Below, piece by piece: positions 16,780 to 25,855 of a DNA stretch of 64,000 bases. Position 1 is the stretch's first letter; every line of letters begins with the position of its first letter. Made by a program: the position numbers and the translations under genes. The notes under the pieces were generated by a model that worked only from the letters and a program-made list of their open reading frames with translations, was not told the DNA's origin and made no database searches. The stretch spans positions 682,001 to 746,000 of the forward strand of contig CAVRXU010000008.1 in NCBI GenBank assembly GCA_963725155.1, read 5' to 3'. This stretch comes from DATDAH01 sp963725155 (GTDB lineage Bacteria > Actinomycetota > Acidimicrobiia > Acidimicrobiales > DATDAH01).

Positions 16780-17916
16780 CTACAGCAATCGGTTGAAGGC
16801 GCGGACGTCGTCGATCAGCAGGTCGGGCTCTTCGAGGGCGGCGAAGTGGCCGCCGCGGTCGAAGGTCGACCACTGGACGACGTCGTAGTTCCGCTCGGCG
16901 AAGCGACGGGAGGCCCGCACGATCTCCTTCGGGAACACCGCGCCGGCGGTCGGGACCTCGACGTTGGCGCCCTGCAGGCCGAACAGGCCCGACTTCTTGG
17001 CCTCGTAGTAGAGACGGGTGGAGGAGTTGATCGTGCCCGTCACCCAGTAGGTGGTGATGTTGGTGAGCAGGTCGTCGCGAGAGACGGCGGACTCGATGGT
17101 GCCGTCGTTGTCGGTCCAGGCATGGAACTTCTCGGCGATCCAGCCGGCCAGGCCCGCCGGTGAATCGCTCAGGCCGTAGCCGAGGGTCTGGGGCCGGGTG
17201 CCCTGGATCGCCTGATACCCGGCGCCGTCGCTCATGATCTTGATGGCGTCGGCCATCGCGGCCTGCTCCTCCTCGGTGAGCTCGTCATCGGGGCCGGGTA
17301 GAGCGATCACCATGTTCAGGTGGATGCCGGCGCAGTGGTCGGGGTCCTGGATGCCGATCTGCGTGGAGATCATCGAGCCCCAGTCCCCGCCCTGGGCGAC
17401 GTAGCCGTCGTAGCCCAGCCGGTCCATCAAGGCGGCGAAGGCCAGGGCGATGCGCTTGGGATCCCAGCCCCGGTCCACCGTCGGTCCCGACCAGCCGTAG
17501 CCGGGCAGCGACGGAGCGACGACGTGGAAGGCATCGGCGGGGTCTCCGCCGTGGGCTTCGGGGTCCCGCAGGGGATCGATGACGTGCAGGAACTCGACGA
17601 TCGACCCGGGCCACCCGTGGCTGAGGATCAGGGGCCGGGCGCCCTCGACCGGCGACCGGGCGTGGATGAAGGCGATGTTCTGCCCGTCGATCTCGGTGGC
17701 GAAGTGGTCCCAGGACTTGAGGGTGGCCTCGTGGGTCCGCCAGTCGTACTCGTCCCGCCAGTAGGCGCAGAGCTCCTGCAGGTAGGCCAGGTCCGTGCCG
17801 TAGTCCCAGCCCGTCTCCGGGATCTGGTCGGGCCACCGAGTGCGGCCCAGCCGGTCCTTCAGGTCCTCGAGGACGTGGTCCGGGACGGTGATGTCCAGAG
17901 GCTCGATCTCGCTCAT
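16780..17916 (-). CDS. Epoxide hydrolase (EHN-domain alpha/beta hydrolase)
   Basis: A 378-residue protein with the N-terminal epoxide-hydrolase domain (WPDQIPETGWDYGT, residues 28-41) and a downstream alpha/beta-hydrolase core. HGWPGS (100-105) is the oxyanion motif, Asp178 in GGDWGS the nucleophile and His357 in RGGHFAALEEP the base. Lid tyrosines are expected near Y302-Y304. It opens an epoxide to a diol through a covalent ester. The ATG overlaps the thiolase stop (ATGA), placing it third in an operon after a carotenoid-cleavage-type oxygenase and a thiolase. Confidence 0.93.
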   Translation of the reverse strand: MSEIEPLDITVPDHVLEDLKDRLGRTRWPDQIPETGWDYGTDLAYLQELCAYWRDEYDWRTHEATLKSWDHFATEIDGQNIAFIHARSPVEGARPLILSHGWPGSIVEFLHVIDPLRDPEAHGGDPADAFHVVAPSLPGYGWSGPTVDRGWDPKRIALAFAALMDRLGYDGYVAQGGDWGSMISTQIGIQDPDHCAGIHLNMVIALPGPDDELTEEEQAAMADAIKIMSDGAGYQAIQGTRPQTLGYGLSDSPAGLAGWIAEKFHAWTDNDGTIESAVSRDDLLTNITTYWVTGTINSSTRLYYEAKKSGLFGLQGANVEVPTAGAVFPKEIVRASRRFAERNYDVVQWSTFDRGGHFAALEEPDLLIDDVRAFNRLL

Positions 17917-19154
17917 GGGGCTCCTGCGCGGAGGACGAAGGCGGCGCTGGTGGTGGCGCTGCCCCCGAGGTTGAGGGTGGCCACGGTGTGGGCGTCGTCG
18001 ACCTGGTAGTCACCGGCCGTCCCGGTGACCTGCTTGGCCGCGTCGAGGACCATGCGCACGCCCGTCGCCCCGACCGGGTGGCCGCCGCCGATGAGGCCCC
18101 CGCTGGGGTTGATCGGTACGGCCCCGGCGGGGCCGATCGTGCCGTCCTCGATGGCCCGCCAGCTCTCCCCCGGGGCCGTCAGCCCCAGGTGGTCGATGGC
18201 CAGGTACTCGGTGGTCGTGAAGCAGTCGTGGACCTCGACGGCATCGAGGTCACGGGCGTCGGCCACACCGGCCCGCCCGAAGGCGTCGACCACGGTCAGA
18301 CGCACGAACGGGGCGACGTAGGGGTCGTCCTTGCTGTCGGCCAGCTTGTCCTCGAGGGCCATGCGGGCCGTGCGGTGGCCCCAGCCGGCGAGCCGGGCGG
18401 TGTCGTCCAGCGACCGGCCGTGCCCGTCGGCCCACTCGGAGGCGAAGCGCTCTCCCGCCAGCACGACGCAGGCCGCCCCGTCGGTGACCTGCGAGCAGTC
18501 CTGGCGCTGGATCCGCCCGGCGATGACCGGGTTCTTGGCCGAATCCCGGGCGAAGTCGGCGTCCTCGAAGTGCCAGTCTCGGGCTTGGGCGTTCGGGTTG
18601 CGGGTGGCGTTGGCGAAGTTGATCCGGGCGATCTCGGCCAGGTGGTCGGGGTCCAGGCCGTAGCGACGCTCGTACTCGTCGCCCAGCTCGCCGAACAGGG
18701 CCGGCCACGGGTAGTCGACCCCGTCGGTCTCGCGGGGCACCCACGCCGCGGCGCCGAGGTGCTGTTGGACGGTGACGGGGTCAGTGGTGCGCATGACCTC
18801 GACCCCCAGGACCAGCGCGCACGCGTAGCGCCCAGCCTCGATGTCGGCCATGGCGGCCAACACGGCCATGCTCCCCGACGCGCAGGCCGACTCGTGGCGC
18901 ATGGTGGGCAGGCCGACGAAGGCGGGGTCGGCCTCGACCAACAGACCGCCGAGATGGCCCTGCCCGCAGAACAGCTCACCGGCGAAGTTGCCGATGTGGC
19001 CGACGTCGATGTCGCCCGCTTCGACCCCGGCCGCCGCCATGCCCGCCTGGGCCGCTTCGGCACACAGCTCCGCCAGTGTCGTGCCCTCGCGGGTCAGGTT
19101 GCGGGCGAAGTCGGTCTGGGCCCCGCCCAGAACGAAGACGGGATCAGAGGCCAC
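17913..19154 (-). CDS. Thiolase (acetyl-CoA acetyltransferase, SCP2-like)
   Basis: A 413-residue thiolase. Cys91 in HESACASGSMA is the nucleophile, HDCFTTTEY corresponds to the second catalytic loop and GGLIGGGHPVGATG holds the conserved His. The C-terminal TLNLGGS matches SCP2-type enzymes. It overlaps the upstream oxygenase gene by 11 nt and the downstream epoxide hydrolase by 4 nt, so all three are made from one transcript. It probably shortens a CoA-activated product of the oxygenase/hydrolase route; that sequence of steps is inferred. Confidence 0.92.
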   Translation of the reverse strand: MASDPVFVLGGAQTDFARNLTREGTTLAELCAEAAQAGMAAAGVEAGDIDVGHIGNFAGELFCGQGHLGGLLVEADPAFVGLPTMRHESACASGSMAVLAAMADIEAGRYACALVLGVEVMRTTDPVTVQQHLGAAAWVPRETDGVDYPWPALFGELGDEYERRYGLDPDHLAEIARINFANATRNPNAQARDWHFEDADFARDSAKNPVIAGRIQRQDCSQVTDGAACVVLAGERFASEWADGHGRSLDDTARLAGWGHRTARMALEDKLADSKDDPYVAPFVRLTVVDAFGRAGVADARDLDAVEVHDCFTTTEYLAIDHLGLTAPGESWRAIEDGTIGPAGAVPINPSGGLIGGGHPVGATGVRMVLDAAKQVTGTAGDYQVDDAHTVATLNLGGSATTSAAFVLRAGAP

Positions 19155-20577
19155 GTTGCGTCGCCAGGTCCGCCTCGTCCACCCACCACGTGTGGTAGCC
19201 GGTGGGCACCCGCTGGGGGACGGCCAGCCGGCAGACGGGCTCGTCGGCCGGGCGCCGCGCGTCGAGGACGTAGAGCTCGGACGCCCCGGTGGCCTCCTCG
19301 GCCACGAAGGTGATGAGATAGCCGTCGTCCTCCTCGGTGGTGCCGGCCCGGGGGGCGAAGACGGTCTCGCCGCCGAACCAGCCCGCCGGGTACACGTGGG
19401 TCTCGGCCGCGCAGCCGTCGCCGTAGTCGTACTTGGTCACCCCGGTGAACTGCAGCGTCGACTGCGGGGCGCACACCTGGTGGTACGAGAAGCGGGACGG
19501 CCGGCCGAGGCGCCGGTTGTCCATGCGCGGGAACTCGGCCATGGCGTCGTCCAACGGGCGTTCCCGCGTGGTCCCGGCGCGGAGGTCGAAGCGCCACTCC
19601 CAGAACATCGGCGCCAGCCGCAGCGAGGCGATGGTGGGGACGGGGTCGTCGGCGTCCGCCGCTTCGGCGAAAGGCTGCTCGATGCGGCAGCCCACCAGCA
19701 CGACCTCGTCGCCCTCCTCCCAGGCGTTGACCGTGTGGTACATGAACATGGCCGAGGCGTCGAACCACCGCACGTCGGCGTCGGTGCCGAAGCGGGGGAT
19801 GATCCCGAACCGGGTCGGCTTGTCGGGGAAGAACCCGAGGCGGACCCGCCCCGCGGCCAGCGCGTCGGGGTCCCACATCATCGACATGTCCATCAGGACC
19901 GAGTAGCGCTCGGTGATGGCGATGTCGTGCTGGAGGCGGGGCCCGTCCAGGGCGATGTCGGCCTGGTGGACCAGCTCGCCGTCGGCCGAGATCACGCCGT
20001 AGGTCAGGTACGGCGGCAGGGGCGAGTAGTCGAACCAGATCATCTCGCCGGTGACCGGGTCCACCTTCGGATGGGCCGACAGGCCGACGGTGCGCTTGCC
20101 GCCGTAGGTCTGGACACCGAGGGTCTCCAGATCCGGGAGGCGGAGGACGTGGGGCTCGCCCCCCAGCCACCAGACGGCCAGGAGCTGGCCGGCGTGGAAG
20201 ACGAGATCGGTGTTGGCCGTGTCCTTCCACGGGCCGCCGGGCCGGGTCAGGTCGGGCTGCTCCAGGATCCCGGTGGTCAGGCATCGCCCCGCGGCCTCGT
20301 CCTCAGCCAGGCCGGCCGTGCGCACGTAGGCGTTCCGGTACGTGGCCGTGCCGTTGGCGATCTGGACGCCGTGGACCATGCCGTCGCCGTCGAACCAGTG
20401 GTAGCGGCCCTCCGGCTCGAAGCGGGGATTGCTGCTGTTGCGCACGAAGCAGCCGGCGAGGTCGCCGGGCAGGGCCCCGGCCATGACGTCGAGATCAGCG
20501 GTGATCTCGGTCTGGATCGGCTCGTAGCTGCCCGACAGGTAGGGGCTGCGGACGTCACGACCGGTCAGGGTGCTCAC
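19144..20577 (-). CDS. Carotenoid cleavage oxygenase (RPE65/lignostilbene dioxygenase family)
   Basis: A 477-residue seven-bladed-propeller non-haem iron oxygenase. The four iron-binding histidines are all present: His169 (SAHPKVDP), His217 (LQHDIAITE), His281 (MYHTVNAWE) and His462 (GYHTWWV). The frame opens with a TTG three codons upstream, but GTG 20577 is preferred because TAGGTT lies 7 nt before it. Members cleave a conjugated C=C bond in carotenoids, apocarotenals or stilbenoids to two aldehydes or ketones. First gene of the oxygenase-thiolase-epoxide hydrolase operon. Confidence 0.93.
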   Translation of the reverse strand: MSTLTGRDVRSPYLSGSYEPIQTEITADLDVMAGALPGDLAGCFVRNSSNPRFEPEGRYHWFDGDGMVHGVQIANGTATYRNAYVRTAGLAEDEAAGRCLTTGILEQPDLTRPGGPWKDTANTDLVFHAGQLLAVWWLGGEPHVLRLPDLETLGVQTYGGKRTVGLSAHPKVDPVTGEMIWFDYSPLPPYLTYGVISADGELVHQADIALDGPRLQHDIAITERYSVLMDMSMMWDPDALAAGRVRLGFFPDKPTRFGIIPRFGTDADVRWFDASAMFMYHTVNAWEEGDEVVLVGCRIEQPFAEAADADDPVPTIASLRLAPMFWEWRFDLRAGTTRERPLDDAMAEFPRMDNRRLGRPSRFSYHQVCAPQSTLQFTGVTKYDYGDGCAAETHVYPAGWFGGETVFAPRAGTTEEDDGYLITFVAEEATGASELYVLDARRPADEPVCRLAVPQRVPTGYHTWWVDEADLATQRGL

Positions 20578-20584
20578 CCGGTCC

Positions 20585-20590
20585 AACCTA
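20585..20590 (-). promoter_or_regulatory. -10 box TAGGTT of the carotenoid oxygenase
   Basis: TAGGTT on the minus strand ends 7 nt before GTG 20577 and would place transcription start at or next to that codon. Confidence 0.5.
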
Positions 20591-20636
20591 GTTCCACGCC
20601 GAAGTACGGTCGGGAGGCCGACGACGGGGGAACGCG

Positions 20637-21863
20637 ATGCCAGGACCGCTGGACGGGATACGGGTCATCGAGGTCGCCATCTGGTGGTTCGTGCCCGCCG
20701 CGGGCGGGATCCTGGCCGACTGGGGTGCTGAGGTCATCAAGGTCGAGCACCCCGAGACCGGCGACCCGCAGCGCGCCCTCTTCACCTCCGGTCTGGTGCC
20801 CGACACCGGCGGGGTGAACTTCATGATGGAGCAGTCGAACCGGGGCAAGCAGAGCATCGGCATCGACCTGGCCACCGAGGGTGGACGCGAGGTCCTGTAC
20901 GAGCTGGTCAAGGACGCCGACGTCTTCCTGACCAACTTCCTCGCCCCCGCTCGCCGGCGACTGAAGATCGACGTGGACGACATCAGGGCCGTCAACCCCG
21001 CCATCGTCTACGCCCGGGGCACCGGCCAGGGCCCCGAGGGCCCCGACGCCGACAAGGGTGGCTACGACGCCGCCTCGTTCTGGTCCCGAGGCGGCATCGG
21101 CCACGCCATCACGCCCAAGGGCGCCGAGTCGCCGGTCATGCAGAAGGCAGCCTTCGGTGACTCCATCGGGGCGATGACCATCGCCGGGGGCATCGCCGCC
21201 GGCCTGCTGCAGAAGGAGCGAACCGGCGAGGGCCCGGTCGTGGACATCTCCCTGCTGGGCACCGCCATGTGGGTGCTGGGGCCCGACATCGTCTCCAGCA
21301 AGCTCCTGGAGGGCGCGGGCAGCGGGTCGAGCCTCCCGTCCTTCACCCGGAAGTCCATGTTCAACCCGCTGGTCAATCCCTACCAGACCAAGGACGGCCG
21401 CTGGCTGCTGCTCAACATGCTCCAGGCCGACCTCTTCTGGGCCGACGTGTGCACGCACATCGGCCGGGAGGACCTGGTCGACGACGAGCGCTTTGCCGAC
21501 GGCGCCTCCCGCTTCGAGAACCGGGAGGCCTGCATCGCCATCTTCGACGAGGAGTTCGCCAAGTTCACCCTGGAGGAGTGGAAGGAGAAGCTGGACACGA
21601 TGGAAGGGGTCTGGGCTCCGATGCAATCCGCCCTCGAGCTCCACGACGACCCGCAGGCCATCGCCAACGGCTATCTCCCGAGGCTGACCACGCCGGAGGG
21701 CGTCGACTTCGCCCTGGTGGCCTCGCCCGTCCAGTTCGACCAGGTGTCACCCGAGCTGCGCACGGCGCCCGAGCACGGCCAGCACACCGAGGAGATCCTC
21801 CTCGGCCGGGGCATGGACTGGGAGAAGCTGGCCGCCCTCAAGGCGGACGGCTCGATCCTGTGA
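20637..21863 (+). CDS. Class III CoA-transferase (CaiB/BaiF family)
   Basis: A 408-residue class III CoA-transferase, which moves CoA between carboxylic acids through an aspartyl-CoA mixed anhydride. LADWGAEVIKVEHPETGD (27-44) is the CoA-binding N-terminal signature. Asp175 in FGDSIGAM aligns with the catalytic Asp of formyl-CoA transferase. FNPLVNPYQTKDGRW marks the second half. A GGGGGAACGCG ribosome-binding site precedes the ATG. It diverges from the carotenoid-oxygenase operon and could activate its acid product. The donor and acceptor are unknown. Confidence 0.93.
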   Translation: MPGPLDGIRVIEVAIWWFVPAAGGILADWGAEVIKVEHPETGDPQRALFTSGLVPDTGGVNFMMEQSNRGKQSIGIDLATEGGREVLYELVKDADVFLTNFLAPARRRLKIDVDDIRAVNPAIVYARGTGQGPEGPDADKGGYDAASFWSRGGIGHAITPKGAESPVMQKAAFGDSIGAMTIAGGIAAGLLQKERTGEGPVVDISLLGTAMWVLGPDIVSSKLLEGAGSGSSLPSFTRKSMFNPLVNPYQTKDGRWLLLNMLQADLFWADVCTHIGREDLVDDERFADGASRFENREACIAIFDEEFAKFTLEEWKEKLDTMEGVWAPMQSALELHDDPQAIANGYLPRLTTPEGVDFALVASPVQFDQVSPELRTAPEHGQHTEEILLGRGMDWEKLAALKADGSIL

Positions 21864-21866
21864 GCG

Positions 21867-21916
21867 GTTCTGGAACCTGAAACTCGCGGTGGGCCGCGAG
21901 TTTCAGGTTCCAGAAC
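21867..21916. terminator. Inverted repeat, family A (23-bp perfect stem, TGGG loop)
   Basis: A 23-bp arm starting GTTCTGGAACCTGAAACTCG (21867-21889) is exactly complementary to 21894-21916, with only four loop bases. It lies immediately after the CoA-transferase stop and 3 nt before the stop of the convergent gene, so it can end both transcripts. It is the most perfect copy of this repeat. Confidence 0.75.
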
Positions 21917-21919
21917 GGG

Positions 21920-22252
21920 TCATTTCGGGTCCTGCTGCTCGTAGATGAGGCGGAGGAGCCAGAAGCGCAGGAAGCGGGCCAGCGAGTAGCGCAGGAACAG
22001 GGCCGCGCCCAGGATCGACACGCTGATGCCGACCAGGGCGAGGATCACGCTGGAGATGACGTCACGGGTGTCGCTCTGGCCGCCGGAGGCGATGTAGGCA
22101 GCGATGCAGATGACGACGCCACCGATGAGGCCGACGAGGCCCAGGATCGTGAAGCGCTGCTCCGCCTCCGCCTTGCCCGTGCGGATGCGGACCGCGGCGA
22201 TCTCCTCCTCGAACTGCTCGCGTCGCCCGGCCGATGCCGACTGCTCGCTCAT
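21920..22252 (-). CDS. Small two-helix membrane protein of the transporter operon
   Basis: A 110-residue protein I cannot assign. Residues 1-35 are charged (EEEIAAVRIRTGKAEAEQR). Two hydrophobic segments follow at about 37-56 and 66-88, then a basic amphipathic tail (RYSLARFLRFWLLRLIYEQQ). It starts 29 nt after the fused ATPase gene in the same direction, so it is probably the last gene of the ABC-importer operon. It may be an accessory or stability subunit; this is inferred only from position. The open frame extends upstream into the ATPase gene, but ATG 22252 is the natural start. Confidence 0.75.
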   Translation of the reverse strand: MSEQSASAGRREQFEEEIAAVRIRTGKAEAEQRFTILGLVGLIGGVVICIAAYIASGGQSDTRDVISSVILALVGISVSILGAALFLRYSLARFLRFWLLRLIYEQQDPK

Positions 22253-22281
22253 GTTCCCTGCTCTCCTTGGGTCTCGAATGG

Positions 22282-23778
22282 TCAGCCGGTCGAGCCGGCC
22301 AAATAGGCCTCGGTCAACTCTTCTGCGATCTGCTCGGGCGGCCCGACGCGGCGCACCCGGCCTTGCAACATGATGGCCGCGGTGTCGGCCACGCCGAGGA
22401 CCTCGTGGGCGAACTGCTCCACCACCACGATGGTCAGGCCCTCGCGGGCGATCTCCGCGACTTGTTCGTAGAGGCCCTGGACGATGATCGGGGCCAGCCC
22501 CATCGACAGCTCGTCGAGCAGGAGCAAGCTGGGCTCGGTGGCCAGGGCCCGGGCCATGGACAGCATCTGCTGCTCGCCCCCCGACAGCGTCCCGGCCACC
22601 TGGCTGCGGCGCTCGGCCAGCCGGGGGAAGCGGGCGTACGACCGCTCCTCGATGTCGGCCTTGCTCGTGCCGGTGAACGTGGCCATCGCCAGGTTCTCGC
22701 CCACGGTCAGGTTCGGGAAGATGCCCTTGCCCTCGGGGACCATGCACACGCCCGCTCGGGACAGGGCGTCGGCGTCGGCGCCGGTGACCGAGCGACCGCA
22801 GATGGCCACGCTGCCCGAGGTCGGGGCCAGCAGGCCGCTGACGACCTTGAGCGTGGTGGACTTGCCCGCCCCGTTGGGCCCGAGGAGGGCGAAGACCTCA
22901 CCGGTGCGGACCGAGAAGCTGACCTCGTCGAGGACGTCGAACTCGCCATACCCGGCACTGATCCCGCGGACCTCGAGCAATGGGACCTCCTCGGAGGTCA
23001 GGTCCCGGCGGACGGCCTTGGCGTGGGTGGTCGTGCCGCTGCCCAGGTAGGCCTGCTGTACCCGGGGGTTGGTCTGGATCTCCTCGGGTGTGCCCACCGC
23101 GATGATCTCGCCGAAGTCGAGCACGTGGATGTCGTCGCAGGTGCTCATGACCAGGCTCATGTCGTGCTCGACGAGCAGGATGCCGATGCCGTTCTCGGCC
23201 AGGCCCCGGAGGACCGCAGCCATGGCCACGGTCTCGCTCTCGTTCAGCCCCGACGAGACCTCGTCGAGCAGGATCAGGCGAGGGAGGTTGGCCAGGGCCC
23301 GGCCCAGCTCGACCAGTCGGGCCCGGCCCGTGGGCAGGCTGTCGACCCGGTCCTCGGCCACGTCGCTCAGCCCAAGGCGCTCGATGAGCTCGTCCGCCAT
23401 CTGCTCCGGCGTGCGGTCGTCGCTCCGCGCTCCCGGCCCGGCCCGACGGGCCCAGGTCCGACGGATCTCGGCGCCGGACAGGATGTTCTCCCGCACCGAG
23501 AGCAGGGTGAAGACCTCGAGGCGCTGGAAGGTGCGGGCCAGGCCCCGGCGGGCCCGCTTGTGGGCCGCCAGCTTGGAGATGTCCTCACCGTCGAGCACCA
23601 CCGAGCCCCGGGCCATCGGCTGCAGCCCGCACAGGGCGTTGAACATCGTGGTCTTGCCCGCCCCGTTGGGGCCGATCAGGCCGGTGATGCGACCGGCGTC
23701 GACGTCCAGGTCGACGGCGTCGGTGGCCACGTTCCCGCCGAAGCGGACGGTGACACCCCTAGCTTCGAGCAGCGCCAT
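22282..23778 (-). CDS. Fused two-domain ABC ATPase of a branched-chain-amino-acid-type importer (LivG-LivF fusion)
   Basis: A 498-residue protein containing both ATPases that are normally separate. Domain 1 (about 1-247) is LivG-like: Walker A GPNGAGKT at 36-43, signature LPTGRAR at 148-154, Walker B LILLDE at 168-173 and H-loop VEHD. Domain 2 (about 266-498) is LivF-like: Walker A GPNGAGKS at 300-307, signature LSGGEQQ at 398-404 and Walker B LLLLDE at 418-423. The linker is short. The domain 1 signature is LivG-typical, not LSGGQ, so both sites may hydrolyse ATP. The ATG overlaps the fused permease gene by 20 nt. It energises uptake of the ligand bound by the lipoprotein receptors. Confidence 0.93.
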   Translation of the reverse strand: MALLEARGVTVRFGGNVATDAVDLDVDAGRITGLIGPNGAGKTTMFNALCGLQPMARGSVVLDGEDISKLAAHKRARRGLARTFQRLEVFTLLSVRENILSGAEIRRTWARRAGPGARSDDRTPEQMADELIERLGLSDVAEDRVDSLPTGRARLVELGRALANLPRLILLDEVSSGLNESETVAMAAVLRGLAENGIGILLVEHDMSLVMSTCDDIHVLDFGEIIAVGTPEEIQTNPRVQQAYLGSGTTTHAKAVRRDLTSEEVPLLEVRGISAGYGEFDVLDEVSFSVRTGEVFALLGPNGAGKSTTLKVVSGLLAPTSGSVAICGRSVTGADADALSRAGVCMVPEGKGIFPNLTVGENLAMATFTGTSKADIEERSYARFPRLAERRSQVAGTLSGGEQQMLSMARALATEPSLLLLDELSMGLAPIIVQGLYEQVAEIAREGLTIVVVEQFAHEVLGVADTAAIMLQGRVRRVGPPEQIAEELTEAYLAGSTG

Positions 23779-25801
23779 AGAGCACCTCCTCGTCCAGGGC
23801 CAGCTCCCGGTCGATGCGATCGCGGTCGACGACGGTGAGCGGTTCGTCCAAGCCGAGGCGGTCCCAGTCCGGTTCGACCTCGGTGACATCGCCCTCCGCT
23901 CGGGCCTTTCGCGAGGCCAGCCTCTCCTTGACGCTGCGCACGGTCTCGTTGACCGCACCGTTGGGGTTACGACCGAGACTGACCCCGGCCAGGGCCGGGC
24001 TCAGGGCGAAGATGTTGGTCAGCGACGGGGCGATGTCGGGGATGATGAAGAAGGCCACGGCAAAGGTCAGGCCGCCGAAGAGCGCGCCGCCCACGGCGCC
24101 GATGCCGCCGATGACCGCCAGCAGCACGATCGGGAGGCCCTGCAGGAACCGGAAGCTGTCCGGGGACACCGAGTTGGTCTGCGCCCCGAGCAGGGCCCCA
24201 CCGAGGCCGGCGATGGCCGCCGACAGGGTGAAGACCTCCAGCTTGGTCCGGGTCAGGTTGAGGCCCAGGGTGACGCACGCCGCCGGACTGGCCTTCATGG
24301 CCAGCAGGCGGCGGGCGAACTCGCCCCGGCGCAGGAACACCAGGAAGAGGGCCACCAGGCCGAAGGAGACCGACAGCAGCACGAGGTGGGCCTTGTCGCC
24401 CTGGAAGGAGAGCCCACCGATCTCCAGGCGCGGCACGTTCAGGCTGGCGTTGGGCAGGACGATGCTCTGGTTGAAGAACATCTTCTCCATGAACACCGCG
24501 AACGCGGCGGTGGCCAGAGCCAGATAGAGGCCTTGGAGCCGGAGGGCGGGCAGCGCGACGAGCGCCCCGACCAGGCCGCTGACGACCGCGGCCAGCACGA
24601 GGCCCCACAGGGTCCCGCTCCCCCCGAAGTGACCCATCGTCACCGCCCCGATGCCGGCGAAGGTCAGGGGGGCCAGGTTGATCTGGCCACCCCAACCGAT
24701 GAGGGGCACCAGCGACAGCATGATGATCCCGATGCCCATGCCGATGCCGAGCTGGTAGGTCCGGATGCCGCTGAGCTGCGTGCCGGCCACCCAGGCCAGG
24801 CCACCGAGCACGACGGTGGCGATCATCCAGCGGCGCAGCGGCGGCATCGGGATGTACTCCCGGGACTTCTGCTGGCCACTGGCTCGGACCCGCAGGGGCG
24901 GGAGGCACAGGAGGATGATGAAGAGCAGGATCACCGGGAAGGCAGGCCGGAGCCCGCTGAGGGAGATCGGCGTGAAGTCGTTCCAGCCGAAGATCGAGGT
25001 GATCTCCTGGTTCGTGGGCAGATAGCCCACGGCATAGGACTCCCCGAGGCCCAGGATCAGGGCGCCCACGAAGGTCAGGGGCAAGCTGCGCAGCCGGCCG
25101 ATCATGGCCGCGGCGTAGGCGTTGATGACCAGCAGGGTCAGGTCCAGGTGCTTGAGCACGCCCTGGCTGCCCGCCAGCAGGATCCCGGACAGGGCGGCCA
25201 GTGAGGTCCCGATGGCCCAGGCCAGCATGGCCGACCGGTCGGGGCGGCTCCCGGTGAGCTGGGCCAACGGGCGGTCGTCGACCACCGCCCGCATGGCGAT
25301 GCCGGTGCGGGTCCCGAACAGCAGGAAGCGCAGGAAGACGGCCACGAGGACGGCGGCCACGATCGTGAAGGCGTCGTGCCACTGGAGGTTGACCACGCCG
25401 AGGTCGAAGGCGTTGCCGTCGTAGAACCCGGGGAACCGCCGGCCCTGGTCGGGCGGGAAGAGGATGATGGCGCCCTGGTACACGCCGAAGAGGAGGCTGA
25501 CCGAGACGACCAGCTTGGTCACCTCGGAGACGTCCTGGAGGCCCCGGAAGATCACCCGCTCGATGGTGGCGCCGAACAGGGGGGCGATCAGGCAGAGCAT
25601 GACCAGGAGCGAGATGGGGGCCGGCCAGCCCCACTCGACCCGCAGGCGCCAGTACATGAACGCAGCCAGCATCCCGAACGCGCCGTGGGCGAAGTTGAAG
25701 ATGCCCGACGTGGTGTAGGTCACGACGAGGCCGCTGGCCGCGACCGCGTAGATGGCGGCCGTCACGAGCCCGAAGACCGTGAACGTCAGGAACTGGTCCA
25801 A
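23759..25801 (-). CDS. Fused permease of the branched-chain-amino-acid-type importer (LivH-LivM fusion)
   Basis: A 680-residue integral membrane protein. Residues 1-310 resemble LivH (FNFAHGAFGMLAAF, TRTGIAMRAVVDD, LGLGESYAVGYL). Residues about 325-610 resemble LivM (GWGGQINLAPLTFAGIGA, LRLQGLYLALATAAF, LSAAIAGLGGALLGAQTNSVSPDSF). Each half keeps its EAA-like coupling region, so a complete transmembrane unit comes from one chain. A charged cytoplasmic tail of about 70 residues follows. TTG 25801 is the only start before the first helix and has a CTGGGGGG site upstream. It lies 54 nt after the first receptor gene. Confidence 0.92.
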   Translation of the reverse strand: MDQFLTFTVFGLVTAAIYAVAASGLVVTYTTSGIFNFAHGAFGMLAAFMYWRLRVEWGWPAPISLLVMLCLIAPLFGATIERVIFRGLQDVSEVTKLVVSVSLLFGVYQGAIILFPPDQGRRFPGFYDGNAFDLGVVNLQWHDAFTIVAAVLVAVFLRFLLFGTRTGIAMRAVVDDRPLAQLTGSRPDRSAMLAWAIGTSLAALSGILLAGSQGVLKHLDLTLLVINAYAAAMIGRLRSLPLTFVGALILGLGESYAVGYLPTNQEITSIFGWNDFTPISLSGLRPAFPVILLFIILLCLPPLRVRASGQQKSREYIPMPPLRRWMIATVVLGGLAWVAGTQLSGIRTYQLGIGMGIGIIMLSLVPLIGWGGQINLAPLTFAGIGAVTMGHFGGSGTLWGLVLAAVVSGLVGALVALPALRLQGLYLALATAAFAVFMEKMFFNQSIVLPNASLNVPRLEIGGLSFQGDKAHLVLLSVSFGLVALFLVFLRRGEFARRLLAMKASPAACVTLGLNLTRTKLEVFTLSAAIAGLGGALLGAQTNSVSPDSFRFLQGLPIVLLAVIGGIGAVGGALFGGLTFAVAFFIIPDIAPSLTNIFALSPALAGVSLGRNPNGAVNETVRSVKERLASRKARAEGDVTEVEPDWDRLGLDEPLTVVDRDRIDRELALDEEVLYGAARS

Positions 25802-25855
25802 ACCGACGTACCCCCCAGGGCGATCGGGCGCTGAGCTTACGATGTCGCCGCGGCC

